DNA from: Pseudomonadales bacterium | GTDB taxonomy: Bacteria > Pseudomonadota > Gammaproteobacteria > Pseudomonadales > DT-91 | Direction: 5' to 3' | Length of the DNA stretch: 64,000 bases | Assembly: GCA_013215055.1 (NCBI GenBank) | Contig: JABSRQ010000007.1 | Coordinates: 434,001-498,000, forward strand | Made by a program: the position numbers and the translations under genes | The notes under the pieces: generated by a model | Told to the model about the DNA's origin: nothing | Seen by the model: the letters and a program-made list of their open reading frames with translations, nothing else | Database searches by the model: none | Part shown: in pieces, positions 27,361 to 36,759 of the stretch | Layout of the letters: each line of letters opens with the position of its first letter | How positions within the stretch are numbered: position 1 is the stretch's first letter

Positions 27361-28401
27361 TTAATCGGATAAAAACTGCGTCAGGATAATCAGTTCATTC
27401 AAACCATTAATGTCAAAGTCACTGTTATTACATAGGATTATAATCAGGGAGTCATCCTTAGGGATCATACCCATGATGGCAACAAACCCTGGTAAACCTC
27501 CATCATGTAAAACCGCTTCTATGCCCGCAATTTTAATGGTGATCCAGCCGTAGCCATAGTCATCCGTTGCATTAAACATTTCCTGGGTCTCTTCGACACT
27601 GGCCAATCGATTCTCTTGCAGAGACTGTGCCCAACGTTCCATATCAGGAATGTTGCTGGATAAACCGCCTGATGCATAGGAAAAAGACATATCCCAATTC
27701 TGCGGCATTTGATAATCCCCCACATAACCTTTTGCATAGACTTCACCTTGAATATCTGTGGCACCGTATTCGGTATTGGGTAAATTTAATGGCTTTAGGA
27801 TATGTTCCTGCACATATTCTATATAACTCTGGCCACTAAGCTGCTCAATCAGGTAGCCCAGCAAGGTATAATTACTGTTGTTATAATCGAACTCACTATC
27901 AGCAGGAAACTTTATCACCAAAGAAGAAATCAACTCATAGAGTGCTAATGGCGTATAAGTGCTTTCCCAATCGATATGATCTTTATAATCGGTGATTCCA
28001 GAGCGCATGGTTAATAGATGCGACAAGGTGATATCTTGATGGGGAAAGTTGGGAAGGTAGTTAATTAATGGGTCTTCAAAGCTGCTGATGTGGCCAGATT
28101 TTTTTAACAGCAGCATGCTCATGCCGGTAAACGCTTTGGTGAGTGAGCCTATGCGATAACGTGTTTGCAAAGTGTTTTGTCTTTGAGCATCGTAATCGGA
28201 AAAACCATAGGATTTGCGCAGTAAATATTCACCATTTTTCTTAATTAAAATAGAGCCAGTAAAGCCTTTATCTGTAACTAGTTGATCAAGCTCAGAGCCT
28301 TCACCTAACTCTGTCATTGCAGCTTGGTTGTCATCACTGTCCTGGCAGGCGACAAGAAAATATACCACTATAAAACTTGCCGCAAGCTTAATCATTTTCA
28401 C
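27361..28401 (-). CDS. Beta-lactamase-fold serine hydrolase lipoprotein
   Basis: Class C beta-lactamase/PBP4-like (PF00144) protein of 346 aa with a lipobox FLVAC (Cys19). Catalytic residues seen: SLTK (SxxK), YNNSN (YxN motif) and LHDGGLPG (HxG in place of KTG). The domain order is normal and the length is as expected. These envelope proteins act as esterases or D-aminopeptidases rather than true beta-lactamases in most cases. It is convergent with the foldase gene and lies upstream of the convergent side of prpE. Confidence 0.88.
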   Translation of the reverse strand: MKMIKLAASFIVVYFLVACQDSDDNQAAMTELGEGSELDQLVTDKGFTGSILIKKNGEYLLRKSYGFSDYDAQRQNTLQTRYRIGSLTKAFTGMSMLLLKKSGHISSFEDPLINYLPNFPHQDITLSHLLTMRSGITDYKDHIDWESTYTPLALYELISSLVIKFPADSEFDYNNSNYTLLGYLIEQLSGQSYIEYVQEHILKPLNLPNTEYGATDIQGEVYAKGYVGDYQMPQNWDMSFSYASGGLSSNIPDMERWAQSLQENRLASVEETQEMFNATDDYGYGWITIKIAGIEAVLHDGGLPGFVAIMGMIPKDDSLIIILCNNSDFDINGLNELIILTQFLSD

Positions 28402-28523
28402 ATTAACGTCCTTGTTATAAGTGTATTAATTATATATCGAAGCAAACTCTATCTTTGAGTGAATCAATTGTAAAGCACACGCTGCTGCCTTAGTCTCATT
28501 GCTGTATTTATGGGTTTAAAATA

Positions 28524-30404
28524 TCAGCTGAACACCTGCCTGATCTCATCAATAATGGCCGGATCATCGATGGTTGGCGGTATCGCAAAGTCTTCCCCAT
28601 CGGCAATCTTACGTAGGGTAGCACGTAAAATCTTGCCGGATCGGGTCTTGGGTAAACGCTGCACAACCTTCAAGGTTTTAAAGCTGGCGACCGGCCCTAT
28701 TTTTTCACGAATCAGCGCAACAATCTGAGCTTGTAGCTCGTCATCGTCAATATCTACTCCGGTTTTTAATACTGCCAAGCCTACAGGTTGATGGCCTTTG
28801 ATGGCGCATTTTTTACCGATAACGGCACATTCGGCCACAGCAGGGTGGCTTGCTATCACCTCTTCCATGCCACCTGTCGATAATCTATGCCCTGCAACAT
28901 TCATCACGTCATCCAAACGCGACATGACATAAACATATCCGTCAGCATCGATATATCCAGCATCACCGGTCGCATAGAAGCCAGGGAACTCGCTCAGGTA
29001 GCTTTCAATAAAGCGTTGATCATTTTTCCATAACGTTGTTAAGCAACCTGGTGGCAGCGGGAGTTTAATAACCAGTGCACCTGTTTCACCAGCGGCTACA
29101 GGATTGCCATCTTCGGCTAAAACCTGCACATCAAAACCCGGTACCGCTTTGCTGGGGCTGCCGGCTTTGATATCCAGCAGACCCATACCCATACAATTGG
29201 CGACTTGCGGCCAGCTGGTTTCGGTTTGCCACCAGTGATCAATCACCGGTACTTTAAGTAAGTTTTCAGCCCAGTGCAGGGTATCGGGATCGGCCCTTTC
29301 ACCGGCCAGGAATAAAGCCTTCAGGCTGGAGATATCGTAGCCTTTTAATAATTTGCCTTCGGAGTCTTCTTTTTTGATGACTCTAAACGCGGTAGGTGCG
29401 GTAAAAAGCGTTTGCACCTTATGTTGTTCAATCACACGCCAGAAAGCACCTGCATCGGGTGTGCCTACTGGTTTTCCTTCATACAAAATGGTGGTATTGC
29501 CGTTTAATAACGGTGCATAAACAATATAGGAATGGCCGACTACCCAACCTACATCGGAGGCCGCCCAATACACATCGCCAGGCTTGGCATCGTAGACATT
29601 TTTCATGGACCATTTCAGCGCAACCATATGGCCACCGTTATCACGTACTACACCCTTGGGCTGGCCAGTGGTACCTGAGGTATAAAGAATATACAGCGGA
29701 TCTGTCGCAGCAACGGGTACACAGTCTTGAGGTTCAGCGGTGCTTAACGCCGTTTGCCAATCGATATCCTGGCCCTCAATTAAATCAATCTCCAGCCCTT
29801 TACGTCGATAAATGACACAGGCATCAGGTTTATGTTTGGCTAATTGAACGGCTTTATCTAATAAAGGTTTATAGGCTACATTTCGATTGGGTTCTATGCC
29901 ATGAGAGGCGGATAAAATCAGCGTAGGCTCTGCATCGTCTATACGTTTGGCTAACTCTTCGGCGGCAAATCCACCAAATACAACGGAATGAATGGCACCT
30001 ATACGCGCGCAGGCTAACATCGCAATTGCCGTCTGTGGAATCATCGGCATATAGATCACTACCCTATCGCCTTTTTTTGTACCCTGTGCGGTTAATACAC
30101 CGGCAAATAAAGCCACTTCATGTTGTAGCTGTGCATAAGTATAGGTCTGAACGGTGTTGGTGACAGGGCTGTCATAGATGATGGCGGCTTGTTCACCGCG
30201 GCCTTCTTCTACATGTTTATCCACGCAGTTGTAACAGGTATTGGTGGTCGCGCCTGTGAACCAGCGATAGAAAGGCGCATTGCTTGTATCTAATACCTTA
30301 TCCCAGGGTTTATACCAATGCAGTTCCTGGGCGGCTTCTTCCCAAAAGGCCTCGGGGTCATTTTGCCAAGTTTGATAGGTTTGTGCATAGAGGCTAATCG
30401 ACAT
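28524..30404 (-). CDS. prpE: Propionate-CoA ligase
   Basis: AMP-forming acyl-CoA synthetase of 626 aa, length normal for PrpE. It has the N-terminal ACAS_N region (YQTWQNDPEAFWEEAAQEL), the ATP motif LYILYTSGTTGQPKGVV, DVGWVVGHSYIVYAPLL, WWQTETSWPQ, GFYATGDAGYID, and LPKTRSGKILRATLR with the catalytic Lys. The VVGHSYIVYAPL and TGA-rich core fit PrpE rather than acetyl-CoA synthetase Acs. It converts propionate, CoA and ATP to propionyl-CoA. It is divergent from an aldehyde dehydrogenase across 182 bp. No methylcitrate genes lie in the window. Confidence 0.92.
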   Translation of the reverse strand: MSISLYAQTYQTWQNDPEAFWEEAAQELHWYKPWDKVLDTSNAPFYRWFTGATTNTCYNCVDKHVEEGRGEQAAIIYDSPVTNTVQTYTYAQLQHEVALFAGVLTAQGTKKGDRVVIYMPMIPQTAIAMLACARIGAIHSVVFGGFAAEELAKRIDDAEPTLILSASHGIEPNRNVAYKPLLDKAVQLAKHKPDACVIYRRKGLEIDLIEGQDIDWQTALSTAEPQDCVPVAATDPLYILYTSGTTGQPKGVVRDNGGHMVALKWSMKNVYDAKPGDVYWAASDVGWVVGHSYIVYAPLLNGNTTILYEGKPVGTPDAGAFWRVIEQHKVQTLFTAPTAFRVIKKEDSEGKLLKGYDISSLKALFLAGERADPDTLHWAENLLKVPVIDHWWQTETSWPQVANCMGMGLLDIKAGSPSKAVPGFDVQVLAEDGNPVAAGETGALVIKLPLPPGCLTTLWKNDQRFIESYLSEFPGFYATGDAGYIDADGYVYVMSRLDDVMNVAGHRLSTGGMEEVIASHPAVAECAVIGKKCAIKGHQPVGLAVLKTGVDIDDDELQAQIVALIREKIGPVASFKTLKVVQRLPKTRSGKILRATLRKIADGEDFAIPPTIDDPAIIDEIRQVFS

Positions 30405-30586
30405 TTTATTCCCTTGTCAGTAAATACATTATTTACATACGTGTAATTTATTTTTATACTATTTTTGCACTTTAATAATGATGAGACCTTGCACCGATAA
30501 AGCCGTATGTGCAAGAAAATAATAATAAACGTATATCCACATAAACGATCTTGCTCCTCAGGGAATAAGTGACAAGGAAATCTTCT

Positions 30587-32080
30587 ATGTCTTTTGAAAA
30601 ACCAAGCTTTAAAGCGCAATACGAAAACTTTATTGGTGGCCAATGGATCGCCCCTGTTGCAGGCCAGTATTTTGATAATATCTCGCCAGTAGATGGTGCA
30701 GTATTTACTAAAGTAGCACGTTCGCAAGCTGCAGATGTTGATTTAGCCATCGATGCTGCAGAGGCTGCAAAAGCCGAATGGGCGGCAACACCTGTTGCAG
30801 GTCGTTCTGCGGTGTTATTAAAAATTGCCGATGTGATGGAAGCTAATCTGGAAATGTTAGCGATTGCCGAAACCTGGGATAACGGTAAAGCTGTGCGTGA
30901 AACGATGGCTGCAGATCTTCCTTTGGCGATTGATCACTTTCGATATTTTGCCGGTGTTATCCGTGGTGAAAGTGGTGAAGCTACCGATTTAGATGGGGAT
31001 ACGCTGTCTATGGAAATCTCCGAGCCCTTAGGTGTTGTAGGGCAAATCATTCCTTGGAACTTTCCTCTTTTGATGGCTGCGTGGAAACTAGCGCCAGCTA
31101 TTGCTGCCGGTAACTGTGTGGTACTTAAACCCGCCGAACAAACGCCAGCTTCTATTTTGGTATTAATGGAATTGTTAGAAAATGTGGTGCCAGCTGGCGT
31201 CATTAACATCGTTAATGGTTTTGGCCAAGAAGCGGGTGTGGCGTTATCCACCTCTAAACGTATTCAAAAAATTGCGTTTACCGGTTCTACCGTAACAGGT
31301 AAGGCGATTGCAAAAGCCGCTGCCGAGAATTTGATTCCTGCCACTTTAGAGCTAGGCGGAAAATCACCGAATGTATTTTTTGAAAGCATCGCCGATAGCG
31401 ATGATGAGTTTTTTGATAAGGCCGTTGAAGGTTTTGTCATGTTTGCGTTTAACCAGGGTGAAGTCTGTACCAGTCCTTCACGTGCCTTGATACAAGAATC
31501 CATCTACGAAAAATTTATGGCCAAAGTTTTAGAGCGAGTTAAGGCGATTAAATTTGGTCACCCACTGGATCCTACCGTGGCGATTGGTTCACAGGCATCG
31601 GCTGCACAGTTTGATAAAATCATGAGCTATCTGCAAATCGGTAAAGACGAAGGCGCACAAGTTTTATGTGGCGGTAATAAACGTGAAGTTGAAGGCCTAG
31701 ACGGCTTCTTTATTGAACCTACCGTGTTTAAAGGCACCAACGATATGCGCATCTTCCAGGAAGAAATTTTTGGTCCTGTGGTATCGGTTTGTACGTTTAA
31801 AGATGAAGACGAAGCCATCGCCATCGCTAACGATACCGAATACGGTTTAGGTGCGGCAGTGTGGACACGTGATACACATCAGGCACATAAAGCGGCGCGC
31901 GCCATTGAAGCGGGGCGTATCTGGGTTAACTGTTATCACTTATACCCATCACATGCCTCGTTTGGTGGTTATAAAAGCTCAGGCATCGGTAAAGAAACTC
32001 ATAAGACGATTTTGGATAGCTACCGCAATACCAAAAACATTCTTATAAGCTATAACAAAAGCGCGATGGGTTTCTTCTAA
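30587..32080 (+). CDS. NAD-dependent aldehyde dehydrogenase (AldB/ExaC type)
   Basis: Aldehyde dehydrogenase of 497 aa. The ATG at 30587 is chosen because AAGGAAAT lies 7-10 nt upstream; a GTG 18 nt earlier would add six residues. It has GQIIPWNFPLLMAAWKLAPA, FTGSTVTGKAI, LELGGKSPNVFF (general base Glu), FNQGEVCTSPSRAL (catalytic Cys in GEVCTSPSR) and IFGPVVSV. The GEVCTSPSR block and C-terminal IGKETHK match acetaldehyde dehydrogenases AldB/ExaC. It oxidises small aldehydes such as acetaldehyde to acids. It shares a divergent intergenic region with prpE, which suggests common acyl/short-chain metabolism. Confidence 0.93.
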   Translation: MSFEKPSFKAQYENFIGGQWIAPVAGQYFDNISPVDGAVFTKVARSQAADVDLAIDAAEAAKAEWAATPVAGRSAVLLKIADVMEANLEMLAIAETWDNGKAVRETMAADLPLAIDHFRYFAGVIRGESGEATDLDGDTLSMEISEPLGVVGQIIPWNFPLLMAAWKLAPAIAAGNCVVLKPAEQTPASILVLMELLENVVPAGVINIVNGFGQEAGVALSTSKRIQKIAFTGSTVTGKAIAKAAAENLIPATLELGGKSPNVFFESIADSDDEFFDKAVEGFVMFAFNQGEVCTSPSRALIQESIYEKFMAKVLERVKAIKFGHPLDPTVAIGSQASAAQFDKIMSYLQIGKDEGAQVLCGGNKREVEGLDGFFIEPTVFKGTNDMRIFQEEIFGPVVSVCTFKDEDEAIAIANDTEYGLGAAVWTRDTHQAHKAARAIEAGRIWVNCYHLYPSHASFGGYKSSGIGKETHKTILDSYRNTKNILISYNKSAMGFF

Positions 32081-32105
32081 ATCCAAAGCAAACTTATCGT
32101 AGATG

Positions 32106-32131
32106 AAAACCGGCGAGAGTCGGTTTTTTTT
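32106..32131 (+). terminator. Intrinsic terminator of aldehyde dehydrogenase gene
   Basis: Stem AAAACCG/CGGTTTT (32106-32112 and 32121-32127) with an 8-nt loop and a T8 run. It lies 26 nt after the stop codon of the aldehyde dehydrogenase gene. Confidence 0.85.
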
Positions 32132-32592
32132 CACCTGATATCCTGTCTCATTGAAGTTTAGAATGCTTGATAGCCGCTGGCATTAGCACTGACCGGGTCA
32201 AGTTTTGATAGAGTGATACTTGAATTCGTATTTTTATTTCACGGTTTCGTTCTAGCCTAAAATTGCTAGTGAAAATTTAATGCAATTCATTCGGGCAGAC
32301 TTTTTTTCTTCACATTCGCTCAAATTTCTATGTTGTACATGAAAATTTTCTTGATAAATCTATACCTGCCAATTATTTTGACTAAGTCAAAAACTATCTT
32401 ACTTATTCATCAGAACCTAAGCGTTACCAGGATCCGTTTACTATTTATGCGTATAAATGCAGGGTATTTTTATGCGTTTTTTTACCTTTATGATTAATTT
32501 CTTGGTGTAAAGGCTTTTATTGTACTACTTACTGGTAATGCTGTGGTCATGGGCTATGTTTTTTAACATGCTTATTCATTGAAGGGTATCCC
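32132..32592 (+). promoter_or_regulatory. Long upstream region of porin gene with palindromes
   Basis: About 460 bp without a credible gene. It is AT-rich and holds a perfect 17-nt palindrome TTTTGACTAAGTCAAAA at 32376-32392 (8-bp arms around one base), a GAAAATTTTC palindrome at 32341-32350, and TATGCGT repeats near 32445-32480. The left part of the first palindrome includes a TTGACT that could be a -35 element. This is consistent with a regulated porin promoter; the regulator is unknown. Confidence 0.4.
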
Positions 32593-34044
32593 ATGAACCA
32601 ATTACTCAAGATTCACAGTAAATATAATCGGCATATAAAGTACGCATTGGCTGTTCCTGTTTTATTGGTCTCCATATCCGCAGCCTCCGAGGTGAAATGG
32701 AGTGGTTTCGCCACCATAGCAGGAGGACAAACAACTTCTAGCGATGAAACCTACGATTTAGGTTTTGGTAATGCCTATGATGATAGATATAGTTTTAACC
32801 CCGATAGCTTATTCGGTTTACAGGCATCTGCTCCTTTAAGTGATTCGGCTATGGCCACTGCTCAAGTTATATCTCGAGGCTCAGACGATTGGAATACGGC
32901 CTTTGAATGGGCCTATTTAGCCTTTGATGTGACTGATAATTGGCGCTTACTACTGGGCAGACAGCGTAACCCAGCTGGTTTATATTCAGATTTTACCGAT
33001 GTAAGTTATGCCTATCACTGGCTGAGAGCGCCCACAGAGATTTATTCCCCATCATTTGATTCCTATGATGGTATTGGTTCTCTGTATAACTTCTCCTTTG
33101 GAGAGGTTGAAAATTTATTGCATGTATTGGTCGGACGAAGCAAAGACAATCCTTTTGGAGACAATATCACTGATTTGGATCTTTATAATCATTGGATTGC
33201 CGCCTATACCATGACGTGGAATTGGTTAACGGCTAGAGCCTCTTATGGTGAACGAAGATTAACTGTGGGTGTTGACGATATTGATACGCCTGTAAGTGAT
33301 GCCAATGATATAGACCCTGCATTTGTGGCATTAACTGACAGCGTTATGGTATTTGAAGATAAAGGGGACTTTTCCACAGTTTCTTTACGTGTAGATTTTG
33401 ACAGTGTTTTTGTGGTGACTGAATTTAATAACAGTAATTTGGGAGATAACTTCCTGGGTGAAAGTGATAGCTGGTATGTTTCTGCAGGCTGGCGCATAGC
33501 TGAGTGGACGGTGCATCTTACCTATGCAGCATCAGAAAATAAGGTAGATAACGCTGATGAAATAGCGGCGGCTAATGCAGTTGTTGCTGCATTAGGGGGG
33601 CCGGTGTTTACGTTGGAGGCCGATGCAGCAGCTGCTGCTGGTGCAGCAGGTTTAGCTTTTTCTACTAGCCCAGAAGCTGCTGCAGTGGGTGGTCTAGCTG
33701 CTCACGATGCGGCGGTTCTCGGTGGAGATGCTGCTGCTCAAGGAGCTGCAGCAGCGGCTGCTGTTACCGCAGCTTCAGGGGCTGCCGGGGCAGATGCAGC
33801 AGCTGCATTTGTTGCAGCAGCTGGGCCAACTATTGCAACCTATACAGTGGCAGCAACGGCTGCAGGCACAGCTGCTGGTGCTAGTAATGGCCAGGAATCT
33901 GATACAGAGTCAATTACCGTCGGTGCCAGATGGGACTTCAGTGCCTCTTCAGCTTTTCAGATTGAATATACCAGCGTCAGCGATAATCTTGATAGTACCG
34001 GTGATGTTGGTTTGTTTTCCGCCGGTATTGTTGCCGTATTCTGA
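32593..34044 (+). CDS. Outer membrane porin with alanine-rich insert
   Basis: Porin-like protein of 483 aa. A signal peptide ends VSISAAS, and the barrel begins EVKWSGFATIAGG and ends SAGIVAVF with terminal Phe. Residues 321-430 are an insert of which I count 52 Ala in 110 residues, with Gly, Thr and Val. It lies between the strand WTVHLTYAASENKVDN and the strand ESITVGARWDF, so in a loop or turn. The insert DNA (33553-33882) is GCA/GCT-repeat-like. Without it the protein has ordinary porin length (about 370 aa). It sits 59 nt before a phosphate-binding-like gene, likely co-transcribed with it. Confidence 0.85.
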   Translation: MNQLLKIHSKYNRHIKYALAVPVLLVSISAASEVKWSGFATIAGGQTTSSDETYDLGFGNAYDDRYSFNPDSLFGLQASAPLSDSAMATAQVISRGSDDWNTAFEWAYLAFDVTDNWRLLLGRQRNPAGLYSDFTDVSYAYHWLRAPTEIYSPSFDSYDGIGSLYNFSFGEVENLLHVLVGRSKDNPFGDNITDLDLYNHWIAAYTMTWNWLTARASYGERRLTVGVDDIDTPVSDANDIDPAFVALTDSVMVFEDKGDFSTVSLRVDFDSVFVVTEFNNSNLGDNFLGESDSWYVSAGWRIAEWTVHLTYAASENKVDNADEIAAANAVVAALGGPVFTLEADAAAAAGAAGLAFSTSPEAAAVGGLAAHDAAVLGGDAAAQGAAAAAAVTAASGAAGADAAAAFVAAAGPTIATYTVAATAAGTAAGASNGQESDTESITVGARWDFSASSAFQIEYTSVSDNLDSTGDVGLFSAGIVAVF

Positions 34045-34103
34045 GTGGACTTAAGCTAATGTCTGCTGTGTTTACAAACTTATCAATAATGAAGAGAATG
34101 ATT

Positions 34104-34544
34104 ATGAAAAAACGACATATTCACAATCTATTCATTTCAAGTTTCAGTCTGTTGTCCCTAGTTTTAGCAAGCACTTTGAGTTTGGCCGGTGTTGTTGTGG
34201 TGGTTAGCACCAGCAATGCCAATACGGAGCTGGATGAAAAACAGATCTATAATATTTATATGGGAAAATCCAAGAGTTTTCCCGATGGTGAAAAAGTCCT
34301 GCCGATAGATCAGAAAAAAGGGTCTGCTAATCGAGAAGCTTTTAGAGAAAGCATCTTGCAAAAGTCTTCAAGCCAGTTAAATACCTATTGGTCACGTTTG
34401 ATTTTTACCGGTAAAGGTACACCCCCACAGGAATCGGGTAATGCTTCGGTGGTGAAAGATTTGGTTGGCAAAAACCCCAATCTTATCGGCTATATTGATT
34501 CTTCAGATGTGGATAGTTCGGTAAAAGTTTTATACGAATTATAA
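34104..34544 (+). CDS. Small phosphate-binding-protein-like (PBP-like) exported protein
   Basis: Periplasmic protein of 146 aa from ATG 34104, which has AAGAGA upstream; earlier ATGs lack a site and lengthen the signal peptide. The signal peptide is followed by GVVVVVSTSNANTEL. The mature domain keeps one lobe of the PstS-like fold with IYMGKSKSFPDG, FTGKGTPPQESGN and LIGYIDSSDVDSSVK. It is much shorter than PstS and has no transporter genes beside it. Pairing of a porin with such a protein is a recurrent arrangement in marine gammaproteobacteria and may serve phosphate sensing or capture (inference). Confidence 0.8.
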   Translation: MKKRHIHNLFISSFSLLSLVLASTLSLAGVVVVVSTSNANTELDEKQIYNIYMGKSKSFPDGEKVLPIDQKKGSANREAFRESILQKSSSQLNTYWSRLIFTGKGTPPQESGNASVVKDLVGKNPNLIGYIDSSDVDSSVKVLYEL

Positions 34545-34567
34545 ACAGTGAATCGCAGGAAATAGAG

Positions 34568-34591
34568 AACCGGCTTTTGCCGGTTTTTTTA
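34568..34591 (+). terminator. Intrinsic terminator of porin/PBP-like unit
   Basis: Perfect 7-bp stem AACCGGC/GCCGGTT (34568-34574, 34579-34585) with a TTTT loop, followed by a T-run. It lies 23 nt after the PBP-like stop. Confidence 0.93.
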
Positions 34592-34810
34592 TATAAGAAA
34601 AAAAGAGGTGTGAAGGTTGTTTATATGATCTTAAGCTTTAAATAGAAATGTTTAACGGCAGAATAACGAAAGACGACTAAGCTTAAATTACAGATAGGCA
34701 TTTTGTATAACAATAATTAGAGTCATCGATTATATTAAATGGATGAACATCAATAGCCTTGTTGTGTGGCAAAGCTATAGCCTGTCGGTGACTCATAGCC
34801 GGAGTGTTTT

Positions 34811-36733
34811 ATGAAGCTTTTTAGTCATTTCCAGAGTCGTTATGAAGACATTCAGCAAGAAGAAATGTCGCTGCAGGAATATCTCGAACTTTGTAAAACC
34901 AGCTCCGCTGCCTATGCTAATGCCGCCGAACGTTTATTAAAGGCGATTGGTGAACCTGAACTGGTTAATACCACCAATGATCCACGTTTAAGCCGCATCT
35001 TTTCCAATAAAGTGATACGCCGTTATGAAGCCTTTGATGAGTTTTATGGCATGGAAGAAGCCATAGAGCAAATTGTGGCTTATCTACGTCATGCGGCTCA
35101 GGGGTTGGAAGAGAAGAAACAAATTCTGTATTTATTAGGCCCTGTAGGTGGCGGTAAATCTTCGCTGGCCGAACGCTTAAAATCTCTTATCGAAAAAGAA
35201 CCTATCTACTGCATCAAAGGTTCTCCGGTTTTTGAATCGCCGCTGGGTTTGTTTGATGAAAAAGAAGATGGCCCTATTCTCGAAGAAGAATATGGCATCG
35301 CTAAACGTTATTTAGGCCATATTATGTCACCGTGGGCGGTGAAACGTTTACATGAATTTAATGGGGATATTTCCCAGTTCAAAGTGGTGAAGATGTTCCC
35401 GTCTATTTTGGATCAAATCGCGGTCAGTAAAACCGAACCCGGGGATGAAAATAATCAGGATATATCAGCCTTGGTGGGTAAGGTTGATATTCGTAAACTG
35501 GAAGACTTCGCCCAGAATGACCCCGATGCGTATAGTTATTCCGGTGGTTTATGTCGAGCCAATCAGGGCATCATGGAATTTGTTGAGATGTTTAAGGCGC
35601 CTATCAAGGTCTTGCATCCCTTATTAACTGCAACCCAGGAAGGCAATTACAATAGCACCGAAGGCCTGTCGGCGATTCCGTTTAACGGCATGGTTTTGGC
35701 GCATTCCAATGAATCAGAATGGCAGACCTTTAAAAATAATAAAAACAACGAGGCATTTATCGATAGGGTTTATATCGTCAAAGTACCCTATTGTTTACGT
35801 GCCTCAGAAGAGAGCCTGATCTACGAAAAATTATTGCAAAATAGCTCGCTGGCTTCGGCACCCTGCGCACCCGATACACTCATTATGTTATCGCAGTTTA
35901 CGATTCTTTCACGCCTAAAAGAGCCGGAAAATTCCAGCATTTTCTCCAAGATGAAAATCTATGACGGCGACAATCTCAAAGATAAAGACCCTAAAGCTAA
36001 ATCGTTGCAGGAATACAGAGATTCCGCAGGTGTGGATGAAGGCATGAGTGGTATTTCTACCCGCTTTGCATTTAAGATTTTATCCAAGGTATTTAATTTT
36101 GATGGCACTGAAATCGCTGCGAACCCGGTACATCTATTATATGTATTGGAAAAACAAATTGAGCAGGAACAATTCCCGGCTGAATTACATGATCGATATA
36201 TCGGTTTTATCAAAGAATATTTATCCCCCAAATATGTGGAATTTATCGGCAAGGAAATCCAAACGGCCTATCTGGAATCGTATGCCGAATATGGCCAGAA
36301 TATTTTTGACCGCTATGTCTTATATGCCGATTTCTGGATTCAGGATCAGGAATATAGAGATCCTGAAACCGGTGAAATTCTGGATAGAAAATCCTTAAAT
36401 GATGAGCTGGAGAAAATTGAAAAACCGGCGGGTATTTCCAATCCCAAAGATTTTCGTAATGAAATCGTCAATTTTGTATTGCGAGCCAGAGCCAATAATA
36501 ATGGCAATAATCCGGCCTGGAATAGCTATGAAAAACTACGTAGTGTGATCGAGAAAAAAATGTTCTCCAACACCGAAGACTTATTACCGGTTATTTCATT
36601 TAGCGGAAAATCCACCCACGAAGATCAGACAAAACATGATGACTTTGTTGCGCGTATGGTAGATCGAGGTTATACCGAAAAACAAGTGCGTTTATTATCT
36701 GAATGGTATTTACGCGTCAGAAAATCTCAATAA
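34811..36733 (+). CDS. yeaG: PrkA-family serine protein kinase/AAA protein
   Basis: PrkA/YeaG protein of 640 aa, full length. It has an N-terminal helical segment, FYGMEEAIEQIVAYLRHAA, Walker A LGPVGGGKSS, a Walker B/sensor region (FVEMFKAPIKVLHPLL...NGMVLAHSNESEW) and the C-terminal PrkA domain. In Escherichia coli it works in the stationary-phase/nitrogen-starvation stress programme; in Bacillus the kinase/protease role is debated. It is the first gene of the conserved unit yeaG-yeaH-ycgB, 26 nt before yeaH. Confidence 0.97.
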   Translation: MKLFSHFQSRYEDIQQEEMSLQEYLELCKTSSAAYANAAERLLKAIGEPELVNTTNDPRLSRIFSNKVIRRYEAFDEFYGMEEAIEQIVAYLRHAAQGLEEKKQILYLLGPVGGGKSSLAERLKSLIEKEPIYCIKGSPVFESPLGLFDEKEDGPILEEEYGIAKRYLGHIMSPWAVKRLHEFNGDISQFKVVKMFPSILDQIAVSKTEPGDENNQDISALVGKVDIRKLEDFAQNDPDAYSYSGGLCRANQGIMEFVEMFKAPIKVLHPLLTATQEGNYNSTEGLSAIPFNGMVLAHSNESEWQTFKNNKNNEAFIDRVYIVKVPYCLRASEESLIYEKLLQNSSLASAPCAPDTLIMLSQFTILSRLKEPENSSIFSKMKIYDGDNLKDKDPKAKSLQEYRDSAGVDEGMSGISTRFAFKILSKVFNFDGTEIAANPVHLLYVLEKQIEQEQFPAELHDRYIGFIKEYLSPKYVEFIGKEIQTAYLESYAEYGQNIFDRYVLYADFWIQDQEYRDPETGEILDRKSLNDELEKIEKPAGISNPKDFRNEIVNFVLRARANNNGNNPAWNSYEKLRSVIEKKMFSNTEDLLPVISFSGKSTHEDQTKHDDFVARMVDRGYTEKQVRLLSEWYLRVRKSQ

Positions 36734-36759
36734 ACATTTACTGAGGAGGTTTTCTGGTC

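Noticed and set aside
29459-29815. Plus-strand frame of 118 codons inside prpE
   Set aside because: Antisense to the conserved AMP-binding core, with no start site.
33707-34054. Gln/Leu-rich frame over the porin insert
   Set aside because: It is a shifted reading of the GCA/GCT repeat-like DNA and has no start signal.
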